Source of the DNA: Pseudomonas caspiana
Lineage (GTDB): Bacteria; Pseudomonadota; Gammaproteobacteria; Pseudomonadales; Pseudomonadaceae
Length of the DNA: 64,000 nucleotides
Assembly (NCBI RefSeq): GCF_002158995.1
Contig: NZ_LOHF01000025.1
Location: 32,351 to 96,350, forward strand
Direction of reading: 5' to 3'
Shown: one piece after another, positions 9,200 through 17,002 of the stretch
Layout: each line of letters opens with the position of its first letter
Position numbering within the stretch: position 1 is the stretch's first letter
Made by a program: the position numbers and the translations under genes
Notes under the pieces: generated by a model
Told to the model about the DNA's origin: nothing
The model's database searches: none
What the model saw: only the letters and a program-made list of their open reading frames with translations

Positions 9200-9925
9200 T
9201 CAACATTTGCGGCCGATGTATAGAACTGACTGTTCTGTAATACCGTGCTGTTTAAACACACCTTCGCCGAAGGCTTGCGTGCCCAAGGCGTCTACCTGAA
9301 AACCACCCTTTTCCAGTCGGGCGATAAAATCGTGTTTTGTATACATGCGTACATGGTCATCCTGGCCAAAGCGTGCCCAGCGTTCATCAACGCTTTTTTC
9401 GTCCGGATCTTCATCAGTTTCAGTAGCGGTAAGCAGTATCGGAACCATCAGAATGGCTGAACCACCTTTAGCCAGAACACGGTGTAACTCCGAAATCGCT
9501 CGAGCATCGTCGCGAACATGTTCGAGCACATGGGAGCAAACGATGAAGTCAAAGGATTCATCGGCATAGATGTGCATGTCCATTATGTCCACGATGTCGT
9601 CGGCAAGCGGCGAGAATAGGTCCGCCGATCGGTACCGGGCATGGGGCAGGCTGCGCAAAAATGCGGACAATACCGGTGCCGGCGCGATGTCCAGAATGCG
9701 CAACGTTTGCCCGGCGGCAGGGTTGAGCAAGTGCATGGCGAACAGCGCATAAAGTCGGTCGCGATCAGACGCTGAACACTCCGGACAGCTGTATTGACCA
9801 ACGTTGATAGTTTCAAAGTCTTCGGCTGAATAATGGACATTCAGACGATTGCCGACCTCTAGATAGTGTCTTGCCAGTGGGTAGAAGTTCGGGAAGCGGT
9901 TTGAGCAGACGGGGCACGTTCGCAT
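9200..9925 (-). CDS. SAM-dependent methyltransferase with N-terminal Cys4 motif
   Basis: 241-residue class I methyltransferase. The N-terminus has two CxxC pairs (CPVC near residue 4 and CPEC near 48) likely to bind zinc. The Rossmann part contains LRILDIAPAPVLSAFLRSLP, where the usual glycine-rich loop is replaced by Ala-Pro residues, then FDFIVCSHVLEHV, typical of methyltransferase domain 11. Its ATG overlaps the aminotransferase stop by one base, so the two are translationally coupled. The P. syringae flagellin sugar is 2-O-methylated and a VioM methyltransferase has been described there, so this is a good candidate. I have not matched it residue by residue. Confidence 0.8.
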   Translation of the reverse strand: MRTCPVCSNRFPNFYPLARHYLEVGNRLNVHYSAEDFETINVGQYSCPECSASDRDRLYALFAMHLLNPAAGQTLRILDIAPAPVLSAFLRSLPHARYRSADLFSPLADDIVDIMDMHIYADESFDFIVCSHVLEHVRDDARAISELHRVLAKGGSAILMVPILLTATETDEDPDEKSVDERWARFGQDDHVRMYTKHDFIARLEKGGFQVDALGTQAFGEGVFKQHGITEQSVLYIGRKC

Positions 9926-11043
9926 TATTTATTCTCGTTACTGGCGGAGACGAGCACGGCGATGATGCTCTCGAAGGCGTCATCAGTGAGGCTGTCATAA
10001 ATGGGCAGGCACAAGATCTGGCTGGAGATGGTCGTTGCAATGGGCAGCCGTCCCGGCCTGGCGGATTCAAGGCCTCGGTACATCGGGAATTCAGAGATCA
10101 GCGGATAGAAATAGCGGCGAACCAGAATGTCCTGATCGCGGAATAGCTGATACAGCGCATCGCGGCTCAGTGGAAAGTCTGGTTTGATCAGGACGGGAAA
10201 ATAGGAATAGTTGTGCTGATCCTGGGTTTCCCAAACCACTTCAACATGTGGAATCGCTGCCAGTGCTTCTCGATAAAGTGTGTCGATGCGTTTGCGCTTG
10301 GCCAGTGCGTCATCAATGTACTTGAGCTGCAACAAGCCAAAGGCCGCATTGACCTCACTCATCTTGCCGTTGATGCCAGGCGCAACGACGGTGACTTCAT
10401 CGGCAAAGCCAAAGTTTTTCAGATAGTCGATGCGCTGTTTGGTTTTGGCGTCGTGAGAAACGATAGCGCCGCCCTCGAAGGTATTGAATACCTTCGTCGC
10501 ATGGAAACTCAGGATGGCAAGATCGCCATGTCGTAAAAGACTCTGGCCCTGATGACGCACACCGAAGGCATGGGCGGCGTCGTAAATGACTTTCAGGCCG
10601 TAGCGGTCGGCAATTTGTTGAATACGTTCGACATCGCAAGGGATGCCATAGCAATGCACGGGCATGATCGCAGTAGTGGCCGGGGTAATGGCCTCCTCAA
10701 TGCGATCAGGGTCCAGGTTATAGGTGTTGGGGTCGATATCAACGAACACCGGCTTCAGGTCGTTCCACAATAAAGAGTGCGCAGTGGCTACGAACGAGTA
10801 GGGCGTTGTGATCACCTCTCCCGTGATGCGCAACGCCTGCAGCGCCGTGAGCAAAGCCAGGGTGCCGTTGGAAAATAGCGACAGGTGTTCTACGCCCAGA
10901 TACTGCGCCAGTTCTTGCTCAAGCTGCTGGTGAAAGGGGCCGCCATTGGTGAGTTGATTGCTGTCCCAGATTTGCTGCAGATAGGGCATGAACTCCTCTA
11001 GGGGAGGCAGCAGAGGACGGGTAACCGGAATCGTTTTACTCAT
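9925..11043 (-). CDS. vioA: dTDP-4-amino-4,6-dideoxyglucose aminotransferase (VioA-type)
   Basis: 372-residue PLP enzyme of the DegT/DnrJ/EryC1 family, which converts dTDP-4-keto-6-deoxyglucose to dTDP-viosamine using glutamate. Visible features are the substrate loop NQLTNGGPFHQQLE, YDAAHAFG with D155 that contacts the PLP ring nitrogen, and the Schiff-base lysine K184 in SFHATKVFNTFEGG. The start at 11043 gives the standard length (MSKTIPVTRP). It is the first gene of the minus-strand group aminotransferase-methyltransferase-glycosyltransferase. The dTDP-glucose precursor genes (rmlA/rmlB) are not in the window and must be supplied elsewhere. A different 4- or 3-amino sugar product cannot be excluded. 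Confidence 0.8.
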   Translation of the reverse strand: MSKTIPVTRPLLPPLEEFMPYLQQIWDSNQLTNGGPFHQQLEQELAQYLGVEHLSLFSNGTLALLTALQALRITGEVITTPYSFVATAHSLLWNDLKPVFVDIDPNTYNLDPDRIEEAITPATTAIMPVHCYGIPCDVERIQQIADRYGLKVIYDAAHAFGVRHQGQSLLRHGDLAILSFHATKVFNTFEGGAIVSHDAKTKQRIDYLKNFGFADEVTVVAPGINGKMSEVNAAFGLLQLKYIDDALAKRKRIDTLYREALAAIPHVEVVWETQDQHNYSYFPVLIKPDFPLSRDALYQLFRDQDILVRRYFYPLISEFPMYRGLESARPGRLPIATTISSQILCLPIYDSLTDDAFESIIAVLVSASNENK

Positions 11044-11320
11044 GGGCAAATCTCTAATTATGTGGACCTTGCGGTCTCGGCAGTGCAGCGATCGAATCTT
11101 CCGGCCCTGCTCTTTGACATAAAAATGGCAGCCAAAGAATCCAGGTTGAACAAAGCAAAAAATCGGCCAATATTGGGGTGTGGTTGGGGAGTGGTTGTGC
11201 AAATGTCGGACGCTGACTGGATCGGTCAGATTTTTTCATCCGATGCTTGAAATCCTGAACAGCCGATGCGTATTTTGTACAGCTCGCCAGCAGGCGATCT
11301 GACGGTTCAAGGATTGACTG

Positions 11321-12661
11321 ATGACAGGCTATGACGCCCATCTCGCGCAACAGCTGACGGGCATAGATGAAATCGAATGCGTCACTCCGGATTTGAATGG
11401 AGTGCCACGCGGCAAGGTTATGACTGCAGCAGGCTTCCTCGAAGGGCGCCGTTTGCAGATGGCGCGTGGGGTGCTGCTGCAATGCATCATGGGCGGCTAC
11501 CCGCCGTCGCGTTTTTACGGGAGCGATGACGGTGACGTGGCAATGGTCCCCGATGCGCAACAGATTCATCGTTTGCCGTGGAGTGTCGAGCCCCGCGCGT
11601 TAGCGATCTGCGATACCGAGGAGCTAAGCGGCGGGGCGTGCAACCTGTCGACCCGCGCACAGCTCAAAGCGGTTATTGCCCGCTATACCGAGCGTGGACT
11701 GGCACCGGTGGTGGCGACCGAGCTGGAGTTTTTCGTCTTCGCGCCGAATCCTGATCCGGGCAAGCCATTTCAGCCTCCCAGCGGTCTCGATGGGCGTCGT
11801 GAAGACGGGCACTCGGCCTTCAGTGTCAGCTCCAACAACGGTTTACGGCCGTTCTTCAGCGAAGTCTATAAATGTATGGCGGCGCTGGGTTTGCCCCGCG
11901 ACACCTTCATGCATGAAATGGGCGTCAGCCAGTTCGAGATCAATCTGCTCCACGGCGATCCGTTGCTGCTGGCCGACCAGACGTTTCTCTTCAAGCACCT
12001 GCTCAAGGAAGTTGCGCTCAAGCACGGTTTGATTGTGGTATGCATGGCCAAGCCATTGGCGCAAACGGCAGGCAGTTCGATGCATATCCACCAGAGCGTT
12101 GTTGATTGCGTGACAGGCGCGAACGTGTTCAGCGACGAGCACGGCGAACCGACCGCGCTGTTCCGGCATTTTATTGCCGGTCAGCAAGCTTGCATGGCTG
12201 ACTTCACTGCGCTGTTTGCGCCAAATGTGAATTCGTATCAGCGCCTGTGCCATCCTTTTGCGTCGCCGAATAATGCCTGCTGGTCACATGACAACCGATC
12301 AGCAGGGTTGCGCATTCCCGCCAGTGAACCGGCGGCCAGACGCGTCGAGAACCGTTTGCCGGGTGCTGACGCCAATCCTTATCTGGCGATAGCCGCGAGT
12401 CTTGCGGCGGGGCTGCATGGCCTCGAGCAGCAACTGGAGCCGACGCCTGCGACTCAAGGAGATATCCATGTACCGGATGAATTGTCATTGCCATGTACCT
12501 TGCATGCCGCTCTGGAGCGTCTGAAACGCAGTCAGTTGGCCAAGGAACTGTTTGGCGTTGAGTTCATCGAAGGCTACATCGCATCGAAGACCCTGGAGCT
12601 GACCAGTTTCTTTGATGAAATCACCCCCTGGGAACGGCGCATTCTGGCTGCCCAGGCTTAA
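11321..12661 (+). CDS. Glutamine-synthetase-family ligase (gamma-glutamylpolyamine synthetase type)
   Basis: 446-residue ATP-dependent ligase of the GlnA family, closest in style to PuuA/SpuI-type enzymes that join glutamate to an amine. The N-terminal beta-grasp segment contains DLNGVPRGKVM. Catalytic-domain motifs include the metal-binding ATELEFFVF, SMHIHQSV, NSYQRLCHPFASPNNACWSHDNRSAGLRIP (shown in parts in the protein) and a final ENRLPGADANPYLAIAASLAAG. The start ATG follows CAAGGATTGACTG. It is divergent from the aminotransferase and followed by an MFS transporter 54 bp downstream. The exact amine substrate is unknown. It is probably not the assimilatory glutamine synthetase, because the N-terminal region differs. 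Confidence 0.85.
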   Translation: MTGYDAHLAQQLTGIDEIECVTPDLNGVPRGKVMTAAGFLEGRRLQMARGVLLQCIMGGYPPSRFYGSDDGDVAMVPDAQQIHRLPWSVEPRALAICDTEELSGGACNLSTRAQLKAVIARYTERGLAPVVATELEFFVFAPNPDPGKPFQPPSGLDGRREDGHSAFSVSSNNGLRPFFSEVYKCMAALGLPRDTFMHEMGVSQFEINLLHGDPLLLADQTFLFKHLLKEVALKHGLIVVCMAKPLAQTAGSSMHIHQSVVDCVTGANVFSDEHGEPTALFRHFIAGQQACMADFTALFAPNVNSYQRLCHPFASPNNACWSHDNRSAGLRIPASEPAARRVENRLPGADANPYLAIAASLAAGLHGLEQQLEPTPATQGDIHVPDELSLPCTLHAALERLKRSQLAKELFGVEFIEGYIASKTLELTSFFDEITPWERRILAAQA

Positions 12662-12715
12662 GAATCGTGTTTCAGGAGCTGTCCATTCTGACGGCTCCTA
12701 ATTTTTGGAAAGTCG

Positions 12716-14086
12716 ATGCGCCAAATCTGGAAGTCCTTTCAGGGTCTGTATTTCGCCTCCCTGATGATGTTGACCGGCTCCGGTCTTCTGAGTACGTACC
12801 TTGCCTTGCGATTGTCCGCCGATCAGGTTGACGGTCTGTGGATCGGTGCGTTGATGGCCGCCAACTATGTGGGCCTGGTGCTGGGTGGCAAGGTCGGTCA
12901 CCGCCTGATCGGTCGTGTCGGGCACATTCGTGCCTATGCGACCTGTGCGGGGATTGTCGGCGCGGCCGTGTTGGGGCTGGGTCTGATTGACTGGCTGCCG
13001 GCGTGGCTGTTTCTGCGGATGATTGTCGGCCTCGGAATGATGTGCCAATACATGGTGGTCGAGAGCTGGCTGAACGAGCAGGCTGCTGCCAAGCAGCGCG
13101 GCATGGTGTTCAGCGGCTACATGATTGCTTCTTACCTGGGGTTGGTCCTGGGGCAGATGATCCTGGTCGTTCACCCAGGATTAGGGCCTGAGTTGTTGAT
13201 GCTGGTCGCCATGTGCTTTGCCTTGTGTCTTGTGCCTGTGGCCATGACGCGCAGCATTCACCCGGCGCCACTGCATCCGGCTCCGCTGGAGCCGCGGTTT
13301 TTTATCAGCAGGGTGCCGCAATCGTTGACCACTGTGCTGGGCTCTGGACTGATTGTCGGCGCTTTCTACGGTTTGGCACCGCTGTATGCGGCGGAGCAGG
13401 GGCTGTCTACCGAGCATGTCGGTATGTTCATGGGTTTTTGCATCATGGCTGGCCTGTTAGTGCAGTGGCCGCTGGGCTTGCTGTCAGACCGCTATGATCG
13501 TGCGCAATTGATGCGGGCGTTTGCCGGGGTTCTGGCCTTGGCGGCGTTGCCACTGGCGTTGCTGCCAAGCATGCCGCTGGAAGTGTTGTTTGTAGTGGGC
13601 TTCGTAGTATCGCTGGTCCAGTTCAGCCTTTATCCGCTTGCCGTCGCTTTTGCCAATGACCACGTTGAGGGCGAGCGCCGTGTCTCGCTGACGGCCATGT
13701 TATTGATGACCTTCGGTATTGGCGCAAGTATCGGCCCGCTGGCCGCTGGTGCTCTGATGAAAACGTTCGGGGCCAACATGCTCTATGCGTTCGTGTGCCT
13801 GACGTCGCTGGCGTTGGTGCTTCTGATCAGGCCTAAAGCTGTGACTCACTTGCACCAGGTGGACGATGCGCCGCTTCATCACGTGGCGATGCCGGACAGC
13901 ATGTCCAGTTCGCCGCTGGTGGTTGCGCTCGATCCGCGGGTTGACGAGCAGGTGGTTCAGGATCAGATGCAGACCACGGTTGAACCTGTGGTTGAGCCTG
14001 AGGTTGAAGTTGAACCGCCGGTTGAGCCCAGGGCGCAAGACGAGGCTGTGGTGGATGTGAAAGACGAAGAAATCAATCGGCCTTAG
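12716..14086 (+). CDS. MFS transporter (YcaD-like) with acidic C-terminal tail
   Basis: 456-residue inner-membrane permease with about 12 hydrophobic segments. The first is SLMMLTGSGLLSTYLALRL; the central loop has the MFS-type motif GLLSDRYDRAQLMR. Residues beyond about 385 form a hydrophilic tail rich in Val, Glu and Pro (VEPVVEPEVEVEPPVEP), which is not part of the transport fold. Substrate unknown. It lies close behind the ligase gene in the same direction with a weak ribosome site (TTGGAAAG), so the two may be co-transcribed. A bidirectional terminator follows the gene. Confidence 0.85.
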   Translation: MRQIWKSFQGLYFASLMMLTGSGLLSTYLALRLSADQVDGLWIGALMAANYVGLVLGGKVGHRLIGRVGHIRAYATCAGIVGAAVLGLGLIDWLPAWLFLRMIVGLGMMCQYMVVESWLNEQAAAKQRGMVFSGYMIASYLGLVLGQMILVVHPGLGPELLMLVAMCFALCLVPVAMTRSIHPAPLHPAPLEPRFFISRVPQSLTTVLGSGLIVGAFYGLAPLYAAEQGLSTEHVGMFMGFCIMAGLLVQWPLGLLSDRYDRAQLMRAFAGVLALAALPLALLPSMPLEVLFVVGFVVSLVQFSLYPLAVAFANDHVEGERRVSLTAMLLMTFGIGASIGPLAAGALMKTFGANMLYAFVCLTSLALVLLIRPKAVTHLHQVDDAPLHHVAMPDSMSSSPLVVALDPRVDEQVVQDQMQTTVEPVVEPEVEVEPPVEPRAQDEAVVDVKDEEINRP

Positions 14087-14151
14087 GATTGCCCTGCATC
14101 ATCGCGATCGCGAGCAAGCTAGGCTCTTTTAACTGAATTGAAATATGTTTT

Positions 14152-14242
14152 CTGTAGGAGCGCACGAGCAACGCGAGGGCGCGATGGCGGTATACCTGAC
14201 CCGCCGCCATCGCGGCCTCGCGTTGCTCGTGCGCTCCTACAG
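14152..14242. repeat. Long near-perfect inverted repeat (REP-type)
   Basis: Two 39-bp arms, CTGTAGGAGCGCACGAGCAA... and its complement, differ at one position and enclose a loop of about 13 bases. This is a different repeat family from the one at 1138. It sits in the gap between the converging MFS and flgZ genes. Confidence 0.8.
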
Positions 14243-14273
14243 AGGCAAGCCTTGATCAATAGATTCGTATAAA

Positions 14274-14314
14274 CAAAAAAAGGCGATTACGCTCACCGCG
14301 CAATCGCCTTTTTA
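14274..14314. terminator. Bidirectional Rho-independent terminator
   Basis: AAAAAAAGGCGATT pairs with AATCGCCTTTTT around a 13-base loop. It has A-rich sequence on the left and a T run on the right, so it can end both the MFS transcript and the opposing flgZ transcript. Confidence 0.85.
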
Positions 14315-14331
14315 GCAGCTTGAAATCGCTG

Positions 14332-15078
14332 TCAGAAGAAGTCGTCTTTGTCGAAGCGACGCGCTTCACGCTGCAGTTGGTATACGAAGCGTTCAACCTG
14401 GCGCTGCACCAATCCGCTCATATTGTGAAAGCGAATCCCGGCAAACGTAGTGTTGACCCTTTCTTCGAAATGCAGATAACGCAATTCAACGGGGGCAGTC
14501 ATGGTGCCAAATGGCAACTGAGCGACAAAGCGCTCGTATACCTGACCCAATTGCATACGCTCTGAAACATCGCCTTCAAAACGAAGCTTGCAGCCAGTCG
14601 CCGAGATATCCAGCAATTTGCCGCTTAGCGGGAATTTGAGCCGATCACCGCCCATCTCGATGCTGACCAGTTGAGCCAGCTTCAGTGCCGCACGAAACGC
14701 ATTGCGACGTTGATGGTAGATGACTTCCGTTGGCAGGGGGCCGCGGTAGAAGCGCTCGCCATTGACTTCGTGGATCGTCATCTGCTGAGTGCTTTCCCAG
14801 GCTATACGCACGCCATCGTGGAAGCCTTCGATGCGGTACGGTTCGCCATTGGCCAGGAATTTTTCGCCATCGCGCGGGATCATCTCATCGAGGGCGATGA
14901 CATCGCTCTCGCGATCAACCTCGATCAGATAAGTTTGAAAGCGCTGTGTGCGCTCATGAAAAGTAATGATCAGAGGATCATGACTTTCAAGTAGCAGCCG
15001 CAGGTTGGCGGCAATTTCCAAAGGCGTATTCAGTACCTTCGGAGGCTGCGGAGCATCTTCCGCGCTTGAGCCATTCAC
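14332..15078 (-). CDS. flgZ: Flagellar brake protein, c-di-GMP-binding PilZ (YcgR/FlgZ)
   Basis: 248-residue YcgR-family protein that slows or biases the flagellar motor when it binds cyclic di-GMP. The N-terminal YcgR domain (about 20-120, LRLLLESHDPLIITF) precedes a C-terminal PilZ domain. The PilZ signature is split as HQRRNAFR (the RxxxR arginines) and LLDISATGCKLRF (the DxSxxG element). The start is a GTG at 15078 with TGGAGATGG upstream; a longer frame from 15126 would overlap little else but adds unrelated residues. It is the last gene of the minus-strand flgA-flgM-flgN-flgZ series. Confidence 0.9.
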   Translation of the reverse strand: MNGSSAEDAPQPPKVLNTPLEIAANLRLLLESHDPLIITFHERTQRFQTYLIEVDRESDVIALDEMIPRDGEKFLANGEPYRIEGFHDGVRIAWESTQQMTIHEVNGERFYRGPLPTEVIYHQRRNAFRAALKLAQLVSIEMGGDRLKFPLSGKLLDISATGCKLRFEGDVSERMQLGQVYERFVAQLPFGTMTAPVELRYLHFEERVNTTFAGIRFHNMSGLVQRQVERFVYQLQREARRFDKDDFF

Positions 15079-15160
15079 TTTTTTCCATCTCCAGGCAAAA
15101 TACGACAGCAACGCAATGGCAGGCATTTTGCCAGCATGCAGAGCGCCTTGATACAGAAAA

Positions 15161-15625
15161 CTACGCTTGGCTTAACGGACGTGGTTTTGCACGCCCCGAT
15201 GTCGATCCCCGGCTGTCATACAGCGTCGGCATATCGCCGGTCAGTATCCGTAATTGATGCGCAGTAGAGGCCTGCTGCATCTGGATTGAACTGCCGTTTT
15301 GAGTGTTCAGAAGCTGGCACTGACTGATCAGTGCACTCAACTCGTCTCCAGCCTTCATCAACTGCTCGCCCACAGACGAATTTTCGGCGAGTGTGCTGAG
15401 GCCCTGACGATCCTGACTTAATCCCAACCCGCTGAGAATCTGGCTGCGCTTGCGGCCATGTTGCTCGAGTAAAATCACCAATGCATGCTTTTTGGCAAGC
15501 ACATGCTCCATTTCGACCATGTCGCGGCCGTGGAGGGCGAGAGATTCGGCCTGCAGAATTTCCAGCAATTGCTGGGCAGGAACCATGTCGTCGATCATCA
15601 GTTGGAGCAAAGTAGTGTCTTGCAT
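15161..15625 (-). CDS. flgN: Flagellar chaperone FlgN
   Basis: 154-residue cytoplasmic export chaperone for the hook-filament junction proteins FlgK and FlgL. Mainly helical, with LLQLMIDDMVPAQQLLEILQ at the start and the family's glutamine-rich C-terminal part (QLLNTQNGSSIQMQQ). The length fits FlgN. It lies 49 bp behind flgM in the same transcript, which is the usual Pseudomonas order. Confidence 0.9.
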   Translation of the reverse strand: MQDTTLLQLMIDDMVPAQQLLEILQAESLALHGRDMVEMEHVLAKKHALVILLEQHGRKRSQILSGLGLSQDRQGLSTLAENSSVGEQLMKAGDELSALISQCQLLNTQNGSSIQMQQASTAHQLRILTGDMPTLYDSRGSTSGRAKPRPLSQA

Positions 15626-15674
15626 CGCATGCTCTGGTTTTTAAGCGTCCAGAAGATCCAGCGCGAGCATGGGG

Positions 15675-15992
15675 CTAGCGCTGGGCTTCGAAATTAAGCA
15701 GCTTGCTGGCTACGCGCTTGCTGTCCACTTGATAGCTGCCATCGGCGATTGCCTGTTTCAACTCTGCCACGCGGGCGCTGTTGACGGTTGGCAGGTCGCC
15801 CAACTTATCAGTGATCTTTTGCAACTGTTGAGCCTCACTGCTCAGCTTTACGGATTCGCCGGTGCTGCTGGTTTTTTCTGATGCGGCGGTCGCAACCGTT
15901 GCATCTGTCTTGCCTGCTTCTTTGGCGCTACCGGTACGGGTTGCGCCGCTTACTGCTGTGCCGCCGTTAAGTCGGTTGAAGTCGATGACCAT
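15675..15992 (-). CDS. flgM: Anti-sigma28 factor FlgM
   Basis: 105-residue negative regulator that binds FliA (sigma28) until it is exported through the completed hook. It has a disordered N-terminal half rich in Ala, Thr and Gly (MVIDFNRLNG...) and a C-terminal sigma-binding half (VKLSSEAQQLQKITDKLGDL, then VAELKQAIADGSYQVDSKRV). There is a strong ribosome site, GAGGAG, before the ATG. A sigma28-like promoter lies just upstream, which would give the usual feedback loop. Confidence 0.95.
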   Translation of the reverse strand: MVIDFNRLNGGTAVSGATRTGSAKEAGKTDATVATAASEKTSSTGESVKLSSEAQQLQKITDKLGDLPTVNSARVAELKQAIADGSYQVDSKRVASKLLNFEAQR

Positions 15993-16028
15993 GATAGAAA
16001 CTCCTCTGGTGTTTGGACGCTTGCCATG

Positions 16029-16055
16029 GTTTCGACCAAATGCAGAAAAACTTTA
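16029..16055 (-). promoter_or_regulatory. Candidate sigma28 promoter of flgM
   Basis: Read on the minus strand: TAAA, 15 bases, GTCGAAAC. The -35 is perfect, the spacing is exact and the -10 matches 5 of 8 positions of GCCGATAA. It lies 37 bases before the flgM start codon. FliA control of flgM is established in pseudomonads; this particular site is inferred. Confidence 0.45.
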
Positions 16056-16071
16056 GCCTGCTAAGTGAAAT

Positions 16072-16096
16072 CCATTTGCGTATACGCAGAAAATGG
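16072..16096. repeat. 25-bp palindrome between flgA and flgM
   Basis: CCATTT-GCGTATACGC-AGAAAATGG: a perfect 10-bp core palindrome flanked by complementary arms with one bulge. It lies just upstream of the flgM -35 and could be an operator or a transcript hairpin after flgA. Confidence 0.5.
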
Positions 16097-16164
16097 ACCC
16101 CAAACCTCAGACGTTGTTTCGCAGTCTAGGAAAAACAAGCGTTTGACGCCAGCGTTCTATCGGA

Positions 16165-16884
16165 TCACATAGGTGCCTCCACCTGTCCAGGGCCCGTGAT
16201 ATTGGCCTTTATAATTCGTTTTGAATTGAGGTTACGCACCCGTATTTGCTCGTTGAAAGTCCCGTCGGAGAGCGCTTCTCCAGGCATCCGTACAGCAATG
16301 GAGCCGCTTCGCGCAGTAATCACCACTTGGTCGCCTTTGCGCACCATCTGCGGCTGTTCCAGAAAATTGGGAGCAATGATCTGATCGATGACCATTGGTC
16401 GGAGAATTTTCTGTCCTAGCGCCTGATCTTCCGAGGATAAAAAGCCCTGACCCAACAGGCCGATATCTCGCTCGCGCATGGCGATATCCTGCTCGGTAAT
16501 GATTTCATCGCGCTTGAGCGGGCGAATGGCAGTCACAACGTTGCGAAACAGGCGTACCTGGGCGGGCACGAACACCGTCCACGGTGACGAGCCATCGCAG
16601 CGTACGCGGGTTGAGACCCGGCCTACGGGGCGTGGGCTCTCCAGGCTCGCTGTCAATTCCTTGTCGCAAAAAGGCATGCGCATGCGCGGGTCTAGCTGGC
16701 GCACTTCAATTTCATAGCGACCTTCGATCTGGGCGGTCGCTAAATACTCTTCGACTGTGAATTCAAGAAACCCCTGAGTGACGCCGATAAGCTGTTCAGG
16801 CATTGTGAAACTGTCCGCCCGGCCGAAATTGACCAGGGTGGACAGGCACAACAAGGCCAACGAACAGAGCAGGCTGCGGTTCAT
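16165..16884 (-). CDS. flgA: P-ring assembly chaperone FlgA
   Basis: 239-residue periplasmic chaperone for polymerisation of FlgI into the P ring. The signal peptide MNRSLLCSLALLCLSTLVNF ends near GRA. A SAF-type region (RPLKRDEIITEQDIAMRERD) and the C-terminal beta domain (VRKGDQVVITARSGSIAVRM, IRVRNLNSKRIIKA) follow. An in-frame ATG at 16923 is rejected as start because a strong sigma54 promoter at 16935-16950 would place transcription start almost on it. The ATG at 16884 leaves a leader of about 40 bases and a clean signal peptide. Neither start has a good ribosome site. Confidence 0.88.
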   Translation of the reverse strand: MNRSLLCSLALLCLSTLVNFGRADSFTMPEQLIGVTQGFLEFTVEEYLATAQIEGRYEIEVRQLDPRMRMPFCDKELTASLESPRPVGRVSTRVRCDGSSPWTVFVPAQVRLFRNVVTAIRPLKRDEIITEQDIAMRERDIGLLGQGFLSSEDQALGQKILRPMVIDQIIAPNFLEQPQMVRKGDQVVITARSGSIAVRMPGEALSDGTFNEQIRVRNLNSKRIIKANITGPGQVEAPM

Positions 16885-16927
16885 TGAAATCGTGTGTCGG
16901 GAAATTGTCGTTTTTGCATTCATGACG

Positions 16928-16954
16928 TATAAAAAGCAAGGCCCGTGCCGCTTA
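16928..16954 (+). promoter_or_regulatory. Candidate sigma28 promoter of cheV
   Basis: TATA, 15 bases, GCCGCTTA: three of four -35 positions, exact spacing and six of eight -10 positions of the FliA consensus. It fully contains the divergent sigma54 site of flgA on the other strand. Confidence 0.4.
16935..16950 (-). promoter_or_regulatory. Sigma54 promoter of flgA
   Basis: On the minus strand CGGCACGGGCCTTGCT: -24 GG and -12 GC separated by exactly 10 bases, with near-consensus flanks. Expected to be activated by FleQ or FleR. Confidence 0.8.
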
Positions 16955-17002
16955 CCTGATCGGGTGCTGGGGCGATGGTTACTTTGATAGGGGAGTCGGA
17001 GC

